Assembly (NCBI RefSeq): GCF_963678635.1
Contig: NC_087066.1
Location: 48,085,129 to 48,149,128, forward strand
DNA: 64,000 bases
DNA from: Symsagittifera roscoffensis
Lineage: Eukaryota > Xenacoelomorpha > Acoela > Convolutidae
Reading direction: 5' to 3'
The position numbers were made by a program, and so were the translations under genes. Positions 1-10,770 of this stretch are shown piece by piece. Below the pieces are notes generated by a model. The model worked only from the letters and a program-made list of their open reading frames with translations, did no database searches and was not told where the DNA came from. Each line of letters begins with the position of its first letter. The first letter of the stretch is position 1.

Positions 1-1
1 A

Positions 2-2623
2 ATTCCAGATTCAAATCAACCATTTTATGCAATGTGCGATGCTTCGAACTTTGGCATCGGCGCAGCATTATTACAATCACATAATGGTACAAATAAAATG
101 AACCTCATATCAGCAAATTCTCGATTATTCACTCAAGCAGAGCTACGACTCTCAACTCTAATGAGAGAATGTACAGCCATAATATATACACTAACAGAAT
201 ATGAATTTCTGATACTTGGATCAAAACATCCCACAGTTCTATTCACAGACCATAAACCAATCATCTTTCTTTTTACACAAAAGTCTAATCCAAACCACCG
301 AGTTTATAGATTTCAACTAATTTTAATGAAATTCCCAAATTTACATATAGTTTGGACCGCAGGAAAAAATCTTGCATTACCAGACACATTAAGTCGAAAT
401 ACGCCACCGGAATTACTTACACGTAAAACCACAGTTGAAATACCCAAAAATATAAAATTCTACCTTGCAAAAAACGAAACATCACCCCGACTAGAATGCA
501 AATATGCAGTAAAAACTGACGTTGAACAATCACAGATAAACAATCTACAACACTTCCCACTTTATTTAGATTGTCAAAATAATCACTATGAAGTTGACCT
601 ACTTGGAACATCAACTTTTAAACCAATCCCATATTCACAATGGATAAAAAATAACACCCAACAAAAAAGAGTAAAACAACACTCGCATAAAAAAGACCTT
701 TTTCCACTAATTGAAAAAGAAAACCTAACTGATAAAATAAATTTATCAGGACCACAAACAATCGATTCAAAATACACAATAAATCAAGTTTTTGATCTCC
801 ATGACCCACTTGATACAATACCCTTATCTAAATTAGAAATTGAAAACATATTTCTCCCCCCAACAGAAACAATTACAATTTCAACATTGAAACAATACCA
901 AAATCTTGACCCATTAATTAGACAACTAAAATCATGGTACAAATATAAAACTAAACCCGTCAAGGCAGATACAACTATTTTAGGAAATAAAACACTCCTC
1001 CGATATTTTCGAAAATTCAATAATACAACAATTAACGAAAACCCAGACCTTCTAGAATACAAATTAAATGAATCTACAGTTCCCTGTCTCCCTCTAAGTA
1101 TGATTCTCATAGCTTTTAATATTTCACATACACAAAATATTAAAGGACACTCTGGATCAGAGAAAACATATTCAAATTTCATACAAAACTTTTATTTCCC
1201 AAATGCACCAATTTGGATAAAAATACTATGCAATGATTGTATAGTATGCCAACTAAATAAACCTTATCCAAATCAAAAACAAATAGCACAAAAACAAGAC
1301 TTTAAAGGACAAAGTTTGTACTTTAACCACCGTATCTCCTTTGATACAAAAGGACCAATTTCACCCTCATCCGAAGGAAACTCTTACATTATGGTAATTG
1401 TTGACGCATTTACACATTATGTAGCACTTAACCCAGTACCACATTGTAACGCTTATTACGCTTACACAACACTCTATGAACACTGGATAGCCAAAATCGG
1501 ACTACCAGAAATTTTAGTTACATACAACGGTACAGAATTCATAAATAATGAAATCATCACACTATGTCATCTATATAACATTAAACACAAACCACGTACA
1601 TCTCACGCACCTTGGACAAACGGCTTAGTCGAAGGTATGAACCGTTCATTACAAGAATATCTCAGATGTATCATCAATGGAAATGATACAAGATACACCG
1701 AATGGTCAGCAGATGTCAAATTATTTCCCTTAGCATATAATTCACAAATTACGACAACTCTAGGAATGTCACCATATGAAATGGTTTTTAACCAAAAGCT
1801 ACGCAAACCAATAATGTATACAGCAAACTCTCATAAAAACGCACAAGGTTATTGTCAACCAAATAAAGACTCAATCTGTTATAACCTACCTTTACATACA
1901 CACGATGAAGATCATTTTCATCACCCACAAATTCTTAAATTAGCCTCCGGTACACACACCGAAAGGATTTTAAACAGAGTTAAAAAACACAATGAAATTT
2001 ACCAAAAAGTAACAAAAAAATTGTTACAAAGGCAAAACATTAATGAACAAATAAATTCACGCTTTACACCAGCCTCCGATTTAAAAATTGGAACATTTGT
2101 TTTAATACCCAATTTTAATACTCAAAAAGGAATTTCGAAAAAATTACAACCCCTTCGTAAAGGACCATACCAAATAATTGCAAAACCCACTGATGTCACA
2201 TATAAAATCACCGACTCAGACAAAAAAGAAATCGTTCAACACCGAAATAACCTATTACCTTATTATCCAAAAGAATACGCACTCCGCGAACTAACTCAAT
2301 TATATTCTTTTACAGGTTTACAAGTTATTCAAAATGACCCACATACGGAAAATACAACAAAGGAACAAAAAGATTTTCACCTCAAAAACCAAATAACAAA
2401 ATCAACCACCACAAAAAACAATACAAAAAATCTAGATCAAAATACATCTCAAAAAGAAAGAAAAAATAGAAAAATGACAGAACAAATAATACCCCAAGAA
2501 CAAATCGACAAATCAGAACATAGAGAATCTTCACGACTTAGAAACCAACCACGTAAAAATTATAGATTGTTCATCCCACAATCTAAAATATTAAAGAAAG
2601 TCGAATTTCAAAAACAACTTTAA
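2..2623 (+). CDS. pol: Partial Ty3/gypsy-type pol: RNase H and integrase of an env-carrying LTR element
   Basis: The frame is open from base 2 and continues left of the window, so protease and reverse transcriptase are not seen. RNase H would remove RNA from the RNA/DNA hybrid, and integrase would insert the cDNA. RNase H acidic motifs are visible: CDAS at the start, RECTA, TDHKPI and PDTLSR. Integrase follows, with an H-x4-H / C-x2-C zinc finger (nt about 1126-1255) and a catalytic core whose first Asp is in FDTKGP (nt 1343-1345) and Glu in NGLVEGMN (nt 1631-1633). The second catalytic Asp, normally in TDNG, is Tyr here (VTYNGTEF, codon 1523-1525), which should abolish integration. A GPY-type module (GPYQII) ends in HRNNLLPYYP, followed by a long polar tail. 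The coding strand is rich in A and C and poor in G, as are the downstream ORFs. Assignment to Ty3/gypsy is secure; the exact clade is not known. Confidence 0.9.
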   Translation: MPDSNQPFYAMCDASNFGIGAALLQSHNGTNKMNLISANSRLFTQAELRLSTLMRECTAIIYTLTEYEFLILGSKHPTVLFTDHKPIIFLFTQKSNPNHRVYRFQLILMKFPNLHIVWTAGKNLALPDTLSRNTPPELLTRKTTVEIPKNIKFYLAKNETSPRLECKYAVKTDVEQSQINNLQHFPLYLDCQNNHYEVDLLGTSTFKPIPYSQWIKNNTQQKRVKQHSHKKDLFPLIEKENLTDKINLSGPQTIDSKYTINQVFDLHDPLDTIPLSKLEIENIFLPPTETITISTLKQYQNLDPLIRQLKSWYKYKTKPVKADTTILGNKTLLRYFRKFNNTTINENPDLLEYKLNESTVPCLPLSMILIAFNISHTQNIKGHSGSEKTYSNFIQNFYFPNAPIWIKILCNDCIVCQLNKPYPNQKQIAQKQDFKGQSLYFNHRISFDTKGPISPSSEGNSYIMVIVDAFTHYVALNPVPHCNAYYAYTTLYEHWIAKIGLPEILVTYNGTEFINNEIITLCHLYNIKHKPRTSHAPWTNGLVEGMNRSLQEYLRCIINGNDTRYTEWSADVKLFPLAYNSQITTTLGMSPYEMVFNQKLRKPIMYTANSHKNAQGYCQPNKDSICYNLPLHTHDEDHFHHPQILKLASGTHTERILNRVKKHNEIYQKVTKKLLQRQNINEQINSRFTPASDLKIGTFVLIPNFNTQKGISKKLQPLRKGPYQIIAKPTDVTYKITDSDKKEIVQHRNNLLPYYPKEYALRELTQLYSFTGLQVIQNDPHTENTTKEQKDFHLKNQITKSTTTKNNTKNLDQNTSQKERKNRKMTEQIIPQEQIDKSEHRESSRLRNQPRKNYRLFIPQSKILKKVEFQKQL

Positions 2624-3529
2624 TTTTGTATTTCACAATCTTAGACCTTTGAAACATTTTGAATTTTCATTTTTTCGAAATAACATGCTGACAAACACGC
2701 AGCGATTCTAGTTCATAATTAGCCAATAGGATTCATCCAATCCGTCACCTTCTCTAACTCTAACACAAACCAACTAGACGAACGATATTAAACTCCAGGC
2801 ATATCTATAACTATAACTTTACGACCTCCAGGTCAAAAATAAGCAAACCACTCCAACTTGACAACTAAAATAAATATCACCATAATATCATAACCCTCCC
2901 TTATCTAATAAACCAAAGATCAACAATATTTCCCCAACTCAGACCTCAAATATCCCCCAAACAAATATGTTAAATTAGCCTAAAGTAAAAGAACGACCAT
3001 TTTAATTAGCCTAAAGTATAAAAATCTCAAAAATACCCCAGATCATTTGACAAATGAAAATAAAGACAAAGAAGACCTCCCGATCACCATAAAAATTGCC
3101 CCCAACAATTTTTTACAAAACTCAACCCACTTGTCAAAAAACTAATAAATAATCCGACCACACCTGAAAATTGCCCCAAGCAACAAAAAATATTCGATAA
3201 AGAAGTCATTTCTTAAATGCTCTTCTATCAAACAGTCACTAAAATTATCACAAACCTCAAACAATTTTTTACGATACTTGAAACTTTCATAATATTTCTT
3301 TTTGATATCCTTGAATCTTTTCTAATAATCTTAATCATTTTTTGTAATATTTTTTAAATTTTCTACACTATATTCGAACTATTTCTCCAACTTTCAAAAA
3401 CCCTTGATTATATCCACAGGTACGATTCATACAACTTGTCTAAATGATACGAACTATTTTCAGTAGAACTGATATTTTTCTACTATTTGTAATTTTCATA
3501 ACATTTTTATCATCCCTCATTTTGACCAT
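2624..3529 (+). other. Non-coding spacer between pol and ORF A of the env-carrying element
   Basis: About 900 bases with the same A/C-rich, G-poor composition as the flanking ORFs but many stops in all frames. No homology was recognised. In a retrovirus-like element this is where a splice acceptor for the downstream genes would be expected; I could not single one out. Short repeated words occur, such as TTAGCCTAAAGT at about 2976 and 3006. Confidence 0.4.
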
Positions 3530-4783
3530 ATGCAAATGTATAAAGGTATAAAGAAAGCAATCCTCACATTTGCCCTAGCAACAATCCTTCTAATTCTTTT
3601 TTTAGAAGAATACTATAATAAACATAAATTTTTTCACTAAAAGAATAGACCAAAAAAGCCATCAAAAATTGCTACCCAACAATCACATAGTCAGTCTTCA
3701 CCGACATCATCCCAAGAAAACCCGACACCACTTTCAACTACCCAAAACCCCCAAACATCTACACGAATTTCTTTTCAAGATAACCCATATACCTTTGAAG
3801 AACGACACGCTCGCTTATCAGAACCACTAGAACCAGTTCAACGACAAGCACCTCTAAGCGAACCAACATATAACTTATACTCAACACTACCACAAGAATT
3901 AAGTAGAATAAGAAATCCTAGTCAAAACCAAAATACAGTCGAAATAAATAGACAAATTATACATCCTCGACGAAACAGAAATTTTCAAACTCCCCGAGTT
4001 CATTTTGATATACCTCAATCCCCATCACAAAACACTCCAGAAAACCCCATTGGTATATTACCAGAAACCCCTACGCTTCTTTCACAACGTAGCACCTCAA
4101 GCCTACCATCGGATTACTTAGGTTCAACACCAACATCTGAACAAATACGTGAAAATCCTTTTAACCCCCCAAACCAAGCATCACGACTACCATATTGGAC
4201 AACACATTCATTCACACAAGGTGAACTAAATTTAGTAAATGATCCAATAGATAATTCTACGGATACAACAACATCCTCATCACTACCAGAAACATTATCA
4301 CTACCATCAACACCATCAATAAGCCAGATTTCACCACCACCTTTTAACTTAAATTTCCCAAATAACCTCGACGCTAGATATCGAGAACAATCATCAACAA
4401 ATATTCCTTTAAGACTAGATTGGAATACATTTACAGCACCTCCACCATTATTTGGACAACATCTAGAAAGTAATCGCCTTCACAACTGGGCAATTAATAG
4501 ACTACAATATAGACAAGTCATTCACGAAGACATTCGTGCTCATAACATCCAAATACTCCAACAGAATAGTCTACAATTAAAATTTGAAATCACGGTTAAA
4601 TTAAACAACATTACTCAACATCCCTATCCATTAAATCCACCAAATATAACAGCTCAATCCCTACCACCACCATTTATAACAACTGAAGTAATATACAAAT
4701 ACGACAGATATACCAAAAAGACAATTGGTTACATCACATTTTATAACCCATACTCAGGATTGTCATACACATGTATATTCTAA
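3530..4783 (+). pseudogene. ORF A: hydrophobic leader plus 380-codon Ser/Thr/Pro-rich ORF, split by one in-frame TAA
   Basis: An ATG at 3530 opens 36 codons with a strongly hydrophobic core (AILTFALATILLILFL), a signal-anchor or signal-peptide type segment, ending in TAA at 3638-3640. The same frame then runs 380 sense codons (3641-4780) to TAA at 4781-4783 without any internal ATG. It is therefore easily missed by start-codon-based gene finding. Roughly the first 270 residues are Ser/Thr/Pro/Gln/Asn-rich and look disordered. The last 110 or so look folded (a Trp/Tyr-rich stretch ending in NPYSGLSYTCIF). The end overlaps the glycoprotein start by 13 bases. The function is unknown. The layout suggests a membrane-anchored or secreted accessory protein whose leader was cut off by a nonsense mutation; stop readthrough or splicing into 3641 onward are alternatives. 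No known family was recognised. Confidence 0.6.
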
Positions 4784-7368
4784 AAATTTTAATTTTTCTC
4801 CAACTCCTTTTTCTAATAACCTCAAATCAAAACATAAACCCTTCCCCCCGCACAGGACCACAAGATTTATTAGTAATACATTACGATTGTGAAGAAAACG
4901 AACAAAAAACACTACACAAGTATGCAATAAATCAAGTATCACAATGCGAAACAGAACCCCAAGCCATAGAAACTACAAATGTAATCGCAACACTTTACTC
5001 AAAAGCCCGAGCAACAACAGTAATAGGATATAAATTCACAGCAACATTTTCTGAAAAGAAAGTACATTGTTCACAAGTCTCAAACGGAAATAAAAACCGA
5101 CTTGACCATGAATCATTCTACCAGAGTAATATAGAACGACTTTTACATCTCAATCCCGAAGATTGTAAAAACGAGTTACTCCGACTAAACATCACAAAAA
5201 ATAAAAACACAGATAGAAAGTTAGTATATTTCCAAGTTTTTTCAGATTCTGTACATCAAGCAGAACTTGAAAGATATCAAGGACATATAAAATTAGATGA
5301 AAAGTACCCATATAACGGCGCACACGGACGATTAACTTATGATATACACGATAAACACTGGATACCACACATTGGTATAAATGACGCATCAAACTGCAAA
5401 GCAGACACAAAAAATAAAGGATACCAAGAAATAATGTTTTTCGATTGGAAAATACAACTCGAAAAAATTCAACTCACACGAGATTTATCAGACAACACAA
5501 TGATCTATCAAGGAATTAGATTACCTTGTAAAAACGACCAAGGCTATTGTGACCCTACAACAAGAACACAAGCAACAATTGTTTGGTTCCCCGAAGACAC
5601 ATGTACAACATTTCAAGTAGCAAAAATACACGCTCGAATGATAAAATTTCACGAAAAATATTTTATACAATCAAAACCATATGAACAAGTAAATCCATTA
5701 CGAAAAATAAGTTCTAATTTTAGAAACATTCATAATATAGAAAATAAATTGACACGTTTTCAAATATATCAAGAAACAGAACTTGCATGTAAATACAGAA
5801 ATCCACTTCACAAAACACAATACTCCGAAATACTAGTTGAATACGAAAAAGGATTCGACATGACCACTGGAAAAATAAAAGTCGACCCATACGCCACAAG
5901 TCATCCTCCAAATGAAGGAACATCATACATACCAGTTCATTTTCAAAAAAATACAGGTCAACCTGGTGGACATTTAAAGCCCCAAGACGATCAAAGCACA
6001 CGTTTACAAGAACTATCACTAATGAATAGTACATATTTCGGTAATATCCACTATGATATTCACTTAGATATGAAACTAGACTACACGATTAGCCGAATTT
6101 TTCAAAAAATGTCACTCTCTGAATTAGAAACACTACACCAACTATGCGAATTAGAAAGAACACAAATATTACAATCACTTGCACTAGCAGTATTAAAAAT
6201 AACCTACGCAGGATATTTACTATCAGGAAATAGATCAATTTTTTTAGACTATGAAGGAAACATTTTATGGTATCACCACTATACGTTTTTGAAGACAAAC
6301 GTTGCTATAAAAGAATCCCTATCTTTTATAAGAACAAAGTACATTTCGTTGACACACTTTCAAGAAGAACCTATTTCTGGGATACCGCAGTCCCATGTGG
6401 ATCAGAAAATAGCCACAATGTAGTACAACTAAACCCTGATGAAGATAAATATTACCTTCTCACCCCATATCCCACATTAATGCAATCACTCAAAAAATTT
6501 TCACCAGAAAGCATTCGCGCTATCGCTCGAAACCCAAATATAGACTTACAATCAATAGGAATATACTCAAAATCAGATATTCAACATCACATTAGAACAC
6601 AACAATTCCAAGAACTATTAACACAAATGGACACAATACAAAGACAATCAATTGACCAAAACTTACGCAAACTTGCCGAAACCGCAGGATTTGCAGACAT
6701 CTATACGCAAGACTATAGCGGATATTTTAAAGACATTAAAGATTATATATATCTAAACGGTGAAAAATACCGTCCCCAAGATATATCACCCATCAATATT
6801 TTTAGCTTTGTTACACTCAAGAATGAAATTCTTGATTTTCTAGGATGGCCCTACTACATCTTAGAAAAACTGACTATTTTATACGCAATGTTTAACTTTA
6901 TTGGATTTCTTTTTTCACTCTTAAAAGGAATCTATAACACATGTGCTATACACACACAAGTCAATAGACAAGCAAGTGTAGCACGCATACTATTTGCAGG
7001 ATTTTTTGGAATTTTTTTCTACATCAATAAACAAAATTCTTTTAGATGCACAAATAAAAGAATACAACACAAAAATAGCAACAAGACAGAACACATACGA
7101 CGAAGAACATAACAATGTAGACACAACGCCAACAGCACCACAGTTAACACCCCTACCACATAACCATCCATTAGCCCTAGTCCCACGTAATTTTCGAAAC
7201 TTAGCAATAACACATCACCCAAATTTTAGACCAACCATATCACAAAGTCCCATCCAACATATAATGACACGCCACTCACAAGATGAAAATACTTATGAAC
7301 AAATTATAGAACAACCCCATACCACCCCTTTTCAGTCTCAAAATAATAATTTTTTTAGCCCACGATGA
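4771..7368 (+). pseudogene. env: env: chuvirus-like glycoprotein gene, frameshifted twice
   Basis: This would encode a surface glycoprotein mediating entry and membrane fusion. Part 1 (4771 to about 6290) begins with a hydrophobic signal peptide (residues 1-19) and a regularly spaced Cys-rich ectodomain (HYDCE, VSQCE, VHCSQ, EDCKN, SNCKA, LPCKN, GYCDP, DTCTT). Part 2 (about 6267-7020, next frame) carries CYKRIP, VPCGSE and a hydrophobic membrane segment near 6840-6945. Part 3 (about 6994-7368, the original frame again) is a polar cytoplasmic tail without its own ATG. The two frame changes cancel, so the ancestral gene was one frame of about 865 codons. The second break is at T-runs near 7003-7018. 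The Cys spacing and the tail following the membrane segment resemble glycoproteins of chuviruses (negative-strand RNA viruses), from which env genes of other LTR elements are known to derive. That family call rests on pattern memory. A different viral class is possible. Confidence 0.6.
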
Positions 7369-9173
7369 GCCGACAACTTGGATCCCTACACCGATCAAAT
7401 TCCCACCCAACCAACCTCACTACTCCAATTACAATAATACCACTTTTTGCTTTCCCACCACCCGATTTACCAACCAGTAATGTAACATCAGGCATGAATT
7501 CCGATACTAATTCACACATCTCAGTTTTATACTCCACATCACAACTCAATAACCCGAATATTGAAACCCCCGATGAATTTGCCGACTCTGAACCATCTCC
7601 ATCCAATAAATTTCCCACCAACCCCTCAATTTTTTCCCAACCCCCTTTTCAACCAATGACACCAAATAACCCTGTCCCCACCAATTCTACACCCTCTTAT
7701 GCTTCCCAAGTCACTCCAACCTATTCTTCATATCATTCAGACCGATCATCCAATTCTCCAGATACCCCCCAAATCTCCCCAGAACTAGATAATTTTATTA
7801 GATTACAACAACAACCCTACCACCTTGACACCCCCACCATAAACCAAATTTCATCCACAATAGATTCATCCAACCCTCCTACCCCTACACCCTCTTCAAT
7901 TTATACCGAATCATTAGCACCATCATCCACATCTACTGAATCTTCACTCAGCACTAATAGAGCTTACCGCACTTTTGAAAGAAAATTCCCCAACCATCCT
8001 TTCCCAGCAAAACCAGGAGCAGCCCGTGAATATATAAATCATCCAAAACACACTAACACGAAAGAATTTTTAGCTATCACCTTACCCTCATTTCCACAAT
8101 ACACCTTAAACACCCCTCACGACACTAACGAAACACGCAGCTTTGTAGACGAGTACGTTTTAATGCCTACTCTTTCTTGGACCTCATATTATCATTTTAC
8201 TAATCCCCTTTGCTTACCTTTATCTAACACTCACATCGATATAGAACGAAATAAGGACATGCTATATCGACTCACTACACCACTAACACCTAGACAATTT
8301 ACTTACATTGGATATAAAAAATCACTAAAAACACACACTGCACCCCGAGCTAATGAATATACACTAGAATATTACGATCATAACATCATCAGAGCTAACC
8401 AAGATCAATTCTTAGACGACGATCGCTTCGCTAACCCACAAATCACCGAGAAATTTTTCATTAAAACACCATATGTATTTACACTAAATATCTTCGATCG
8501 CAAGTTTGACCACATTATTTCAGAAGCACTAACAGACACACAAGCCTGCGAAAGTTTTAAAGAACGCTTCCAAATATTTTCACTAACCTTTCATTTCGTT
8601 GCACCACATGAAAGAGATTTGCACTGCTCACACGATATTATGTTGCGCACTAAACAAACACACACATATACATATTATCGTTTCATCCAAAATCACTTTG
8701 ACCTACACACTCCCTCCAGACAACCACACCATCGTTTTCAATTCATCAATTCCAAATACACATCACCATTCTTTCTTAACTTCACATATTGCATTAAAGA
8801 TACTAACCTTCATGGTATTCTTCGAAATTATGATCCCATAACCCAAATGTATATCTTCTGCCCCATCACCAAGACCCTCAACGCCGAAGAATCCCGACCC
8901 TTCCTTATCCCACACGAATTTGTTCAACCTATAGAAATCCCCATTTTAGAATTCATCCACAACACTAAATTCAATCACAAATTATATAATCTAATCCAAA
9001 GCACACCTTACGAGTTTGCAGTTGGCACTGAAGAACTAACCATCATTAAAGCACTTCAATTGCTTTGGCCACTGCTTCAAACTAAAAATATCATCCGCAT
9101 CTTAGCTAAATTACTAACAACTTCAGATCTTATCCACGACATCTTCCCCCACGGTTTCTTCCCCGACGACTAA
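7365..9173 (+). CDS. ORF C: unrecognised 602-residue accessory protein of the env-carrying element
   Basis: An intact 602-codon ORF. Its ATG at 7365 overlaps the TGA that ends the env tail frame (ATGA), a layout used for coupled termination-reinitiation in viruses. Residues 1 to about 215 are very rich in Ser, Pro and Thr and probably disordered. Residues from about 220 on look folded, with many aromatic and His residues (for example FPQYTL, SWTSYYHF, NPLCLPL, TFHFVAPHE) and an Ile/Leu-rich C-terminal end. No signal peptide or clear membrane segment is visible. The order of a low-complexity N-terminus then a globular C-terminus echoes ORF A, but no shared motif was found. The A/C-rich coding strand matches pol and env, so it belongs to the same element. 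Its function is unknown; a regulatory or virion-associated role would be guesswork. Confidence 0.75.
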   Translation: MSRQLGSLHRSNSHPTNLTTPITIIPLFAFPPPDLPTSNVTSGMNSDTNSHISVLYSTSQLNNPNIETPDEFADSEPSPSNKFPTNPSIFSQPPFQPMTPNNPVPTNSTPSYASQVTPTYSSYHSDRSSNSPDTPQISPELDNFIRLQQQPYHLDTPTINQISSTIDSSNPPTPTPSSIYTESLAPSSTSTESSLSTNRAYRTFERKFPNHPFPAKPGAAREYINHPKHTNTKEFLAITLPSFPQYTLNTPHDTNETRSFVDEYVLMPTLSWTSYYHFTNPLCLPLSNTHIDIERNKDMLYRLTTPLTPRQFTYIGYKKSLKTHTAPRANEYTLEYYDHNIIRANQDQFLDDDRFANPQITEKFFIKTPYVFTLNIFDRKFDHIISEALTDTQACESFKERFQIFSLTFHFVAPHERDLHCSHDIMLRTKQTHTYTYYRFIQNHFDLHTPSRQPHHRFQFINSKYTSPFFLNFTYCIKDTNLHGILRNYDPITQMYIFCPITKTLNAEESRPFLIPHEFVQPIEIPILEFIHNTKFNHKLYNLIQSTPYEFAVGTEELTIIKALQLLWPLLQTKNIIRILAKLLTTSDLIHDIFPHGFFPDD

Positions 9174-9182
9174 CAGGTAAGT
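9174..9182 (+). promoter_or_regulatory. Consensus 5' splice donor directly after the ORF C stop
   Basis: CAGGTAAGT follows the TAA stop of ORF C immediately and matches the metazoan donor consensus exactly. It suggests that transcripts of the element are spliced downstream of ORF C, joining it to an exon in 9.3-10.8 kb or beyond. Chance occurrence of a 9-base perfect donor is possible but unlikely at this spot. Confidence 0.5.
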
Positions 9183-10770
9183 ATGAACTATACATATTAT
9201 TAACTAGTTATTAAAATTAGAAACTAACCATTCTTTATTCATGTCTTCTTTAGAATTTTAGCCTTCACCCAACGATCATCTGAAAAATTCACAAAAGAAA
9301 ATAAAAATTGAAAACTTCTTCAAACTGTTTAAAACTCTATTAAATTTTTGCACCAACAATTAAATAAATATAATACCAATGCAGTAATTTAATTTATAAA
9401 TTTTTCCCCACAAGCAGTAAATCTAATTATGATGAAAATTTGTAACTTAATCTTTCCCAATAAATAGCAGTAAAATTAAAAATTCTATGTAGTAAATTGA
9501 TAAAACAAAAATGCAGTACTAACCTTTTGATATTTCCATTCATTCGCACAGAAATCCTATCCACACTCGCACAGCTCGCCCACGAAGAATTGTTTAAAAT
9601 AATGATTTTCAGTTTCAAGCTTTCACACTCAACAACTCTAACACACGATAACAAGTTTCAAACTTTCCTTTAACCCGGTTGGAAAGGAATTATATACTAA
9701 ACAAAACTAACCAATGCAGCTTACTAAACACCACAACACATAGCATAACAGCATGACTAAGAAAAGGAAACCAACGGTACCCAAACCGGATTAACCCAGT
9801 TTAAAACTGGATAATTTATTCTTTTGAAGACTATTATAAAGTCTAAGAAAGAAATAATAAAACACAAAAACGTCAAAAGACAAACCCATACCACAAACAA
9901 TTTGATTTTTGAAAAAAGGACAACCAACAAAACATAAGAAAAACCACAACAAACCCAACATAAAACGTTGTCACATAACAGGACCTCTCACAAAAACCGC
10001 ATGCAATCATACTCCCACTCCTGGCCTAACCCACCAGAAGAGGACGTCCTGAGCATGCTCTATAGCCGGCCTAACCCACCGTGCTACATCCACGCTTTGT
10101 GACACACACTCCTATTTTTAATAAGAGCTACTCAAGGGTGAGTAACTCTTCAAAATAACTGAACTAAAACAAAAGCTTTTGTAGAAACAACTAACTAAAA
10201 TCATAATTAAAAAATATTAAACTAATAAAAGTTTTATAAAATGTAAATTACATTATGCAATACATAGATCAGAATACAACACCAAGGACGAACATCCAAA
10301 GACAAAACGACCCCACTACACTCGAAAAAGAATGGCCAACCACAATCAATATGCCGCCCACAATCACAACTCAAAGGATTTAGAGTACGACTTGACTTCG
10401 CAGAAAAGGACTTCATTGAACTAGACCAATGACCACCTCGATGTTCAAGTATACGTACAGATCCGAGTAACCAGGCATCCCCTCCACGCACAATCTCCAC
10501 GCCATTCCCAGACAAGATCAAAACACAAAGAAGTTCTCATCAATGAAACAGAAAAACCTGACATAGCCAACCATTCTGAAATCAGATTTGAGTTTGTTGC
10601 GAAAACCCAGTCGTTGTCTTGAGAAGACACAACGATTGAATCTGGGACTTCTCTAATAAGAAAACCCAGAAGAAATAAGATGTTCGCCAAATATCAACGT
10701 CCATCATCCATCCTTTGAATTGCAGAAAGACTATTCTAAAAAACTCTGTAAAACCCGGATGGGTGGAACC
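9183..10770 (+). other. 3' untranslated part of the env-carrying element, no clear gene
   Basis: The stretch keeps the A/C-rich, G-poor composition of the retroelement but has no long ORF on the + strand. A frame from about 10250 to 10410 encodes a Lys/Arg/His/Asn-rich segment that ends at a stop and has no clear start; it could be an exon of a small spliced protein but is unsupported. Minus-strand ORFs at 10234-10521 and 10445-10690 are overlapping and read as shadows. A purine-rich stretch (GGATGGGTGGA, about 10758-10768) could be a polypurine tract before a 3' LTR. Confidence 0.35.

Noticed and set aside
784-1182. 132-codon minus-strand ORF inside pol
   Set aside because: Shadow of the pol frame on the opposite strand; no motif.
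5192-6298. Several minus-strand ORFs opposite env
   Set aside because: Antisense shadows of an A-rich, stop-poor coding strand.
8599-8841. 80-codon + ORF inside ORF C
   Set aside because: Overlaps the intact 602-codon frame and shows no independent support.
10234-10690. Overlapping minus-strand ORFs with Cys/Trp-rich products
   Set aside because: Composition effect in the G-poor strand; mutual overlap; no family motif or start context.
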